64,000 bases of DNA from Mesocentrotus franciscanus. Lineage: Eukaryota; Echinodermata; Echinoidea; Camarodonta; Strongylocentrotidae. The notes under the pieces were generated by a model. That model saw nothing but the letters and a program-made list of their open reading frames with translations, was not told the DNA's origin and ran no database searches. Made by a program: the position numbers and the translations under genes. Positions 57,701 to 64,000 of this stretch are shown here, in pieces. How positions within the stretch are numbered: the stretch's first letter is position 1; the number at the start of each line of letters is the position of its first letter. The DNA is taken from positions 36,408,088-36,472,087 of the forward strand of contig CP137668.1 in NCBI GenBank assembly GCA_037976565.1, given 5' to 3'.

Positions 57701-59390
57701 GCACCAGCAGCAAGGCATGTGGCAAAATGGAACATACGTGTGTAAACTTGTAAAGGCTATTGAACGACAAGGTTGAAATCATATTAATTCTTGAGTGAGC
57801 TGAATATGAAATCAATATTAACATACAGTACATGCTCACTCTGCATGCACATAAACAGTGCTAGATGGGTTTTTTGTTTCATATGTAAATACGTGTTAAA
57901 TTCATTTTTACAGCGTGCAGAGTGCAGACTGCTTGCAACCTTGCAATTTTTTTTTGTGTGTGAGTGCGTGCTCATACAACCATTCTACAAGGTGAAAATT
58001 GTCTCCATTTTAACTGCTGCACAAGACTGTACATGAAAGATAGGAAAATATCTCAAAATGTATGAATATTCTTTTAATAGAGCACCTAGAGATCAAACAG
58101 TATATTTGACTTTGACAATATATAATGAAATAGTTTGCAACTTTGCATACTGTTTTCATTACATGTATATAGCTGCATGTTGAAAAATTCAGAATTTCAA
58201 AACATGAAGGCACAATTTCTCATGTGCAAATTAGCAACATGTGTTTTTGTTTTGTTGGAAATGCAGACAGTAGTGCAACATTTTTTGTTGTCATACAGAA
58301 TAATGTGCACATATACACCCTGTAGTACAAAGTAGATTCCTAAAACTACCTCTTCCGGTTTTGGTCCCCATATTTGTGTGATATATATTATGACAAAATA
58401 AATACCTACAATGTATGTTAGTGAATACCATCAGGTCATAATAATTCCCACTCTACTATATAAAGGCTTGATACAACATCTTGGGGAAATAGTCCAAAAT
58501 TAGTTTTCTTCTGAGGCACTAAATTCTCCACTAAATTTTCAAGGTGACATTTAAGATTTCAAACTAATCAACGTAACATATCAAATATATTGTAGACCTA
58601 TACATTTTTATATTTATTTTCACACACAATCACACACAAAAATCACTATTTTATTAATCTATAGTTTATAGTGACAATGAAGATACTTACATGTTGGCTG
58701 CTTTTAAAGAAGCTACATGTACTATACATATAGGCATGATTCTCGTCAGGGCATATTCTAACCAAGGTATACAAGTACCTCAAAAAGAAATTGGGTATAA
58801 TAACGTCATGATATTTAACTACATGTATTGTGATTTGTAAATGGTCAACACATTTTTCCAGGCTTTGCACATTTGAGCAATTTCATAATTGCTCAAGAGC
58901 TGTGGTCATATTTTCAACTTCTATCACTCATTTTTAGAGATGACAGACAAAAAGGTTCCAGAAACTTACGCTTGCTAGTTGCAACCTGATAGTGAACATT
59001 TCACTTTGAGTCACATGTGACTAATCTTTTACATATATATACATGTAATGAAACAAACATATTGCTTTCATTTTCTTGCAAGCATTTTATAATTTTGTGC
59101 AGCATTTCCTTTGTTATTTTTTGTGTTCTATCATGCATAAGTTTACGTTGTAATTTTTGTTCAAACACATACATGTTTGAAAATTGATTGTCATTATCAT
59201 CATGATTTGTTATTGAATTGCAAATAAGTGCATACAACTGTTTTGAATTATTAAGTATCGCAAACAGATACCCCAATAGACAGAGAGAAGACAAAAGAGA
59301 AGATCTGCTTTATCTTCAATCAATTCTTGGCAAAGGATTAGTGTCACAACTTAAAAGTTATTTACAAGTTATTATACTCTTGATACCATA

Positions 59391-60930
59391 TCAGATGAGC
59401 CTTTCGTTGATTTGTGCAGCATCCCCGTCTCCTTCTTGTGATATTGTAGTTGCTGGGGTTTCATCGGTAGGTACCTTCTCTGTTACGGATGGGGACACCT
59501 CACCTGTATCACCATCCCTAAACTCAGCAGGGCTGTCGTCATCTGCCACAGGCTGTTCCTCTGGAGGTTGTGACTCATCACCATTCGTCACCTCTGCGGG
59601 GCTGTTGTCTTCTGCTAGTGGTTGTTCCTCTGAAGATTGTGACGCTGCACCATCTGCATCACTGGACACCTCTGCTGACTCCTCTTGGTCACTACTCTCT
59701 TCTGTGCTATTTGTGCTTTCCTGATCTTCTGCAGGTGCAGAATTCTCAACTACTGATGAGGACACCTCAGCAGCATCTTCAGTGCTCTCCTGGACTTCCT
59801 CTCCAGCTTGGTCTTCCCTGCTCCAGCATCATCCTGTGTTGCATCCTCCTCTTCCTGAGATTCATCTCTGTCTGACTCCTGCCTTGTTTCTACTGTAGAT
59901 TCCTGCGCAGTGTCAGCCTCAGGTTCTTCTGCAGCATCACTATCTCCTTGAGCACTCTGCACTTCTTGCTGCTCCTCCACCCTATCTGATTCTGGGAGTT
60001 CATCTTCTACCACTTGTTCCTCAACATTATTTTCAGGTTGGTCTGCAGGAACATCTTCATCCATTGAAGGTGTGGCCTCTGCTACTTCTTCAGCCACTCC
60101 ATTAGAATGGCTTGTCTCATCAGCACCTCCAATAACCTCAGGTTCTTCCACTTGTTGGCCTTCAATCACATCATTTTGTTGTTCCTTTTTCTGTTCCTCC
60201 ACATCTTCTGGAATATCGGGTCTAGGATGCTTCTTTTCATAATCTCTCATCGCAGCTATTCCTTTAGCTGCAGAAATAGCTGACGGGTATACAAGAGGAT
60301 TCTGCTGCAGAACTAGCTTCTTTAGTGATTTCGCCTTTGTGCAGAAGTTCTCTGGGAGTCCCTTAATATTGTTTGATGACGCAAACACTTCTGTCAGCTG
60401 TGGCGTTTCTGCAAGCTCCAAAGGAAGTGTTTTCAGCTGGTTGCCATTCACCACCAAGCTCCGCAGGTTGGTCATGTTCTTGATTCCTGGAGGCAAACTT
60501 TTCAGCTTGTTCTTCCTCATGGCTACATCCTCAACCGAACTCTGAAACAGAGCTTCTGGAAATTCTTCAAACAGGTTATCATCAAGCACAATCTCTTCCA
60601 ATTTCCTTAAGTAGATGATATCCCTTGGCAGGGAAGTAAGCTTGTTCTTACTGATGTTGAGGTATCGAAGATTCTCAAGATCTCCAATAACCTCTGGAAA
60701 CTGTTCAAAGTCATTGTTGGACAGGTCAAGTCTCTCCAGCTTTTTGAATCTTTCAAATTGGCTGGGCAGCTTTGAGAGTTTGTTTCGATTCAGCGTCAGA
60801 CCAATGGCCTTGGAGTTATTGAAGAAAGTCTTGGGGAAGTCGTCGACAGGCTGGTTGACAATCTCGATGGACTGACCAAAGTCCCTTTGTGGTCCAGGAG
60901 ATTGGAGTAGGTAATTCTCAGGCCTCCCAT
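59391..60930 (-). CDS. Leucine-rich repeat protein with acidic C-terminal tail, two frame breaks
   Basis: Single large exon on the minus strand, about 513 residues once two apparent one-base gaps are bridged (60883-60885 and 59816-59818). The start is ATG at 60930-60928 ('MGGLRITYSNLLDHK'), the first ATG after an in-frame stop in the exon. Residues ~30-235 hold 8-9 LRRs of the LxxLxLxxNxLxxLP type, e.g. 'LERLDLSNNDFEQFPEVIGD', 'LRYLNISKNKLTSLPRDI', 'LRSLVVNGNQLKTLP'. A conserved-looking cap 'ISAAKGIAAMRDYEKKHPRP' follows. The remaining ~250 residues are Glu/Asp/Gln/Ser-rich, probably disordered, with a repeated '(E)EQPxAxDxSPAE' motif, and end 'AQINERLI'. There is no signal peptide or membrane segment, so an intracellular scaffold is likely. 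The family is not recognised. It converges on catulin. Confidence 0.85.
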
Positions 60931-60974
60931 AATGGAATCTTGGTGTTCTGTATCACGTCGCCTCGATCACAAAT
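60931..60974 (-). other. 5' UTR part of the LRR gene exon, after a splice acceptor
   Basis: On the minus strand 'tttttctccatatttacag' is a strong acceptor ending at 60975. The 44 nt up to the ATG contain a TGA in the frame of that ATG. An upstream non-coding first exon is implied but not located. Confidence 0.6.
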
Positions 60975-62442
60975 CTGTAAATATGGAGAAAAAAGAAAAA
61001 ATCATGAGTAACAGCCAAAATATATGTTAAAACAGTTCCACAAGTTATAGTCATTCATTGGCAGTCCATTATTACCAGATGAATCAATTACCCTACAGTG
61101 TTTTCTTGCACGGCTCCACAATCCTTTTCTGATGGCACTGTGGAAACCACAGATATTGCATGCATTGGGTTTGTCTATACCGTGAGTGCAGGTACCATTT
61201 AATTGGTCCATTAATCAACTATCACTGCCTGTGTTTATATATACTATACCTGTATAAAAAAAGAACATAAATGTTAAGACTCTGAATGTTTGACTCTGCA
61301 TGTTTGCAATTGAAATTACATTTGAGCTTTGAATAATGAAGGTGCTGAACCCCTAGCAAGGCACAGCCCATTGCATTGCCCATTAAATAAATCACTTGCT
61401 CAATCAATCGACAAAATAAGCAACATACAGTAAATACTCTGTGAAAGGCAAGTAGTAGGAAATGATATGGATGTAATTAAGGTCTTGCCATTCACATTGT
61501 TGGAGATCGAGACTTTAGTACTGGTAATATCAACCTCATTGTAATAACAAAATAAATGATTTTGAGGTTACTGTGATAGACCATGTTTGCATCAAATAAT
61601 ATTGGAGATGAAATGTCTTTCTGGTTTTGATGATGTTCATAAAAGAAATAACAAAAAACACATTAACGATTTCCCCGCTCCATTTATCATTGAAGCTGTG
61701 GAAGTAACTGTAGACAGTTTCATTTGTGTGGTTAACTTACACAATGACAAGTATTTAAAGAGTGCTTTATTATCATGTACAGTAGTCTTTTTTTAAATCA
61801 CACAATAAAACAGAAATGAAACCACACTCATTAATCAGTGATTAATAGAGCTATGAAAGTTGAAGAACAGGACAAAGCAATGAACCTTTCTTCAAATTAC
61901 AACCTCTCACTATACAGCTTAAAACACTGAACTTACATGTAAAAGTGCAGCTGAAGTTCCTTAACTCATCTCACCCTTACAAATGTATATCCGTGTCTAC
62001 TTTATGTTATCAAGATCTCAACAAAGTATTTGTATCGTAATGTAAAAATACGTAATACATGTAAATCTAATTAGCACTAAATTAAAATTACATTGTTACC
62101 TAATTTTCACACCTGGCTTCACAATCATTCAGGGGTGCTTCCCATATAGACTATGATAACAGCGTATCACTATTTCAACCTTATACACACCTTATGCAAG
62201 CAAGGAATTCTTTGATCAGAATGTTATCTGTTCTGGAAACTATTTGGGTCCACCACTAGAAAAAGAAGATATCACCTTCAACGACCTCCAAATGGACGAT
62301 ATCAGCTTATCAGTCTGAACAGTAAGGGCAAAGGTAGAGATTGAATGGGTGAATTAGCCCTGTTTCAACATCTTCTTGGGTGGAAGAATGAGGCTGTGTA
62401 TGCACAAGATACACAGTCCACATACATGTATATATGTGTAGC

Positions 62443-62494
62443 TGCCTCCCTCCCCCTGCCTCCCTCCCCCTGCCCCTCCCTTCCCCCTGCCCCC
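62443..62494 (-). repeat. C-rich minisatellite, G-quadruplex-prone on the minus strand
   Basis: Units like 'tgcctccctccccc' repeat about four times. The minus strand, which is the coding strand of the LRR gene, has more than four runs of three to five G separated by one to three bases. The position is about 1.5 kb upstream of the LRR start codon. Confidence 0.8.
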
Positions 62495-63423
62495 AAAAAA
62501 AAATGAAGAAAACAAATTGGCACTAAGGTAACTTTAATAAAATGAAGAGGCAGATAAAGATAAATCGGATTGCAAAACCATAATTGGTGGTTATACGTTT
62601 ATCAATGAATTAACATTTCTGCGTGTGTCTGTAAGCACCACTACCTAAATATTATTAAACTAAGGTGGTATCGAGTACAATTATGCATTGCTTCTTGTAA
62701 AAAATAAAAAAGCATCAAATGAAAATTCACAAAATTACATCAAGCAAGCCTAAATGTATGTAACCTGAGTGCAGGATCAGACATATACAATTATACATGC
62801 AAGTTGATATTTCATAGGTGGAACAGTGTCAAGGCAGTAGAGCAATAAATGTAATCTAGTAAAAAGTGTGGATCAAAGCTTTGAAATCTGGCATACATAT
62901 TGGGGTGGTTGTAGGGAGATACCGGTAAATGTAGATACTGTACAATATGTATACTGGACCATTGTAAACAAAAAATTTAAAAAAGATCAGTAATAATCAT
63001 CAATTACAGCCAGTAATTTTGTTTATATTACAAATATAACTAATAACTTTATTGCTCTTCTCTGGATATCAGTGGTTATTTCATTTCAAGCTTAATGGTT
63101 TGATTGGCAGTCACAGACAGCATTATGTACAGTCGAATGTACTTTGCACTCATGCAGTAAATACAGACCTGCTAGTGTACTCTTCAGATCTAGGGAATGG
63201 GCAAATATTGGATTGTTTGCTGCAGGAGATGATAAGGATGTACATGTAAGGTACACGCACTTTTGAACTCGGTAAGTTAATATTTTAAAAAATAATTTCT
63301 ACAGCACATTTCTTTACATAGTCACATTTATATCCTACCGGTATTCATTCTTCATTTCTTAACTTTAAATGAAGCTGGTACATAGAGCTTTTTTGGTAAG
63401 ACTAGTACAAGAGTAGATTACTA

Positions 63424-63620
63424 AAGGCGTGATGACTCGGTGGTAGAGCAGTGATCTCATGACTGGTAGGTCCCGGGTTTGAAACCAAGTCGATGCGCTA
63501 TAGTTCCCTTATGGTCAGGCATTAATCCACATTACCAAGTCCCTCAGAGAGGTCTTAAAGTCATCGGTCCCCTGTTTGCTTACTTACAAGCATACACATG
63601 CTTTCTTAGCAGTCAGGTAA
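63424..63620 (+). mobile_element. tRNA-derived SINE
   Basis: The A box 'tgactcggtggtagagc' and the B box 'ggtttgaaacc' (63476-63486) are about 40 nt apart, as in tRNA promoters. The head does not close into a full tRNA cloverleaf. The body includes 'cttaaagtcatcggtcccct' and ends with an imprecise tail around 'gcagtcaggtaaaacaaa'. The body motif is shared with the 48665 element. Confidence 0.75.
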
Positions 63621-64000
63621 AACAAACCATCAAAACCAAAGACACTTAGTACTTGCAATGATCTGGCCAACACACATGGACACCCCGCTATTCCACTCCA
63701 TATCCCAAATTCTGAAATTATTTTACAGGTGCCTGATACCAACAGACCCTAAAAAGTTACTCTGGACCCCAGGAAAAGGTTAGTGTGGGGCCTCTGCTTA
63801 AAAACTTTCATTTCATCATGCAAGATAATGAAGATATGCACTGCTTTTTCGCTGAAAATATAAATTAGGGTGGGGGAAATTCCTACAATCATCTTCTAGT
63901 AATGCCACAGGAAAAGGGGTAGGGGGTCAATATCAAAATTTTCAAACTGTATGGTTCACAGCAGCAGAGAGTAAATTACTGAAAAGGCAGCAAATTGCTT

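Larger units (their letters stand above)
43955..59390. other. 3' UTR and intergenic region between convergent genes
   Basis: About 15 kb of AT-rich DNA. Supported contents are the 3' UTR, MITE and repeats at 44109-44601, a GAA/GAG microsatellite (about 45627-45670), the inverted-repeat cluster and SINE at 48219-48830, CT microsatellites at 50676 and 51105 flanking an exon-like block (50930-51052), a hairpin at 53608 and a repeat at 54655. I see nothing supportable between 51300 and 53600 or between 54760 and 59390. Short ORFs there (for example 131 codons at 49866) have no family features. Confidence 0.8.
60975..64000. other. 5' side of the LRR gene: presumed intron and promoter region
   Basis: AT-rich DNA without a recognisable exon. 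It holds a C-rich tract (62443-62494) and a tRNA-type SINE (63424-63620). A segment at 63725-63800 resembles, in inverted form, sequence near 3295-3345 ('cacactaacctttt'). Confidence 0.6.

Noticed and set aside
59218..59724. 168-codon + strand Ser-rich ORF
   Set aside because: Antisense shadow of the acidic tail of the LRR gene.
63424..63500. Functional tRNA gene
   Set aside because: A and B boxes are present but the stems do not close, and a SINE-type body follows.

Overview
The window looks like nuclear DNA of a marine invertebrate deuterostome, most likely a sea urchin. The evidence is indirect: small exons in very long introns, a vertebrate-like alpha-catulin, AT-rich non-coding DNA full of ACATGTA and ACCGGTA words, long CT microsatellites, and many degenerate local tandem arrays and short palindromic elements. 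I see no bacterial, viral, CRISPR, rRNA or intact tRNA gene.

Layout. Positions 1-10427 hold no exon I can support and are read as the first intron (or 5' flank) of the main gene. Positions 10428-43954 (+) carry an alpha-catulin gene (CTNNAL1 orthologue), missing its N-terminal exon(s). Sixteen exons plus one possible 9-nt microexon encode about 736 residues, collinear with human alpha-catulin as I remember it, ending at a TAA at 43952-43954. Nearly all introns are phase 0. Positions 43955-59390 hold the 3' UTR and intergenic DNA, with one orphan exon-like block at 50930-51052 that could be an alternative catulin last exon. Positions 59391-60974 (-) carry a second gene: a protein of about 513 residues with 8-9 leucine-rich repeats and a long acidic tail, whose family I cannot name. 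It is convergent with catulin (tail to tail). Positions 60975-64000 are its 5' side, with a C-rich tract and a tRNA-type SINE.

Three single-base frame breaks, one in catulin and two in the LRR gene, all fall in short homopolymers and all look like one missing base. This suggests base-calling errors rather than dead genes.

The most unusual structure is the repeated local duplication of catulin exon pieces. One exon 5' part is present three times (42183, 42381, 42585), one exon 3' part with its donor three times (near 27295, 27477, 27663), and a fragment of a third exon recurs beyond a GAT microsatellite (41349). Only one copy of each is intact. Other items are a 7SL/Alu-like SINE head on the minus strand at about 48.7 kb, several MITE-like elements with long terminal inverted repeats, and a dispersed 65-110-bp hairpin family. 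I found no clear new multi-gene system. The two genes have no evident functional link: catulin is a cytoskeletal/Rho-signalling scaffold, and the LRR protein is of unknown role.
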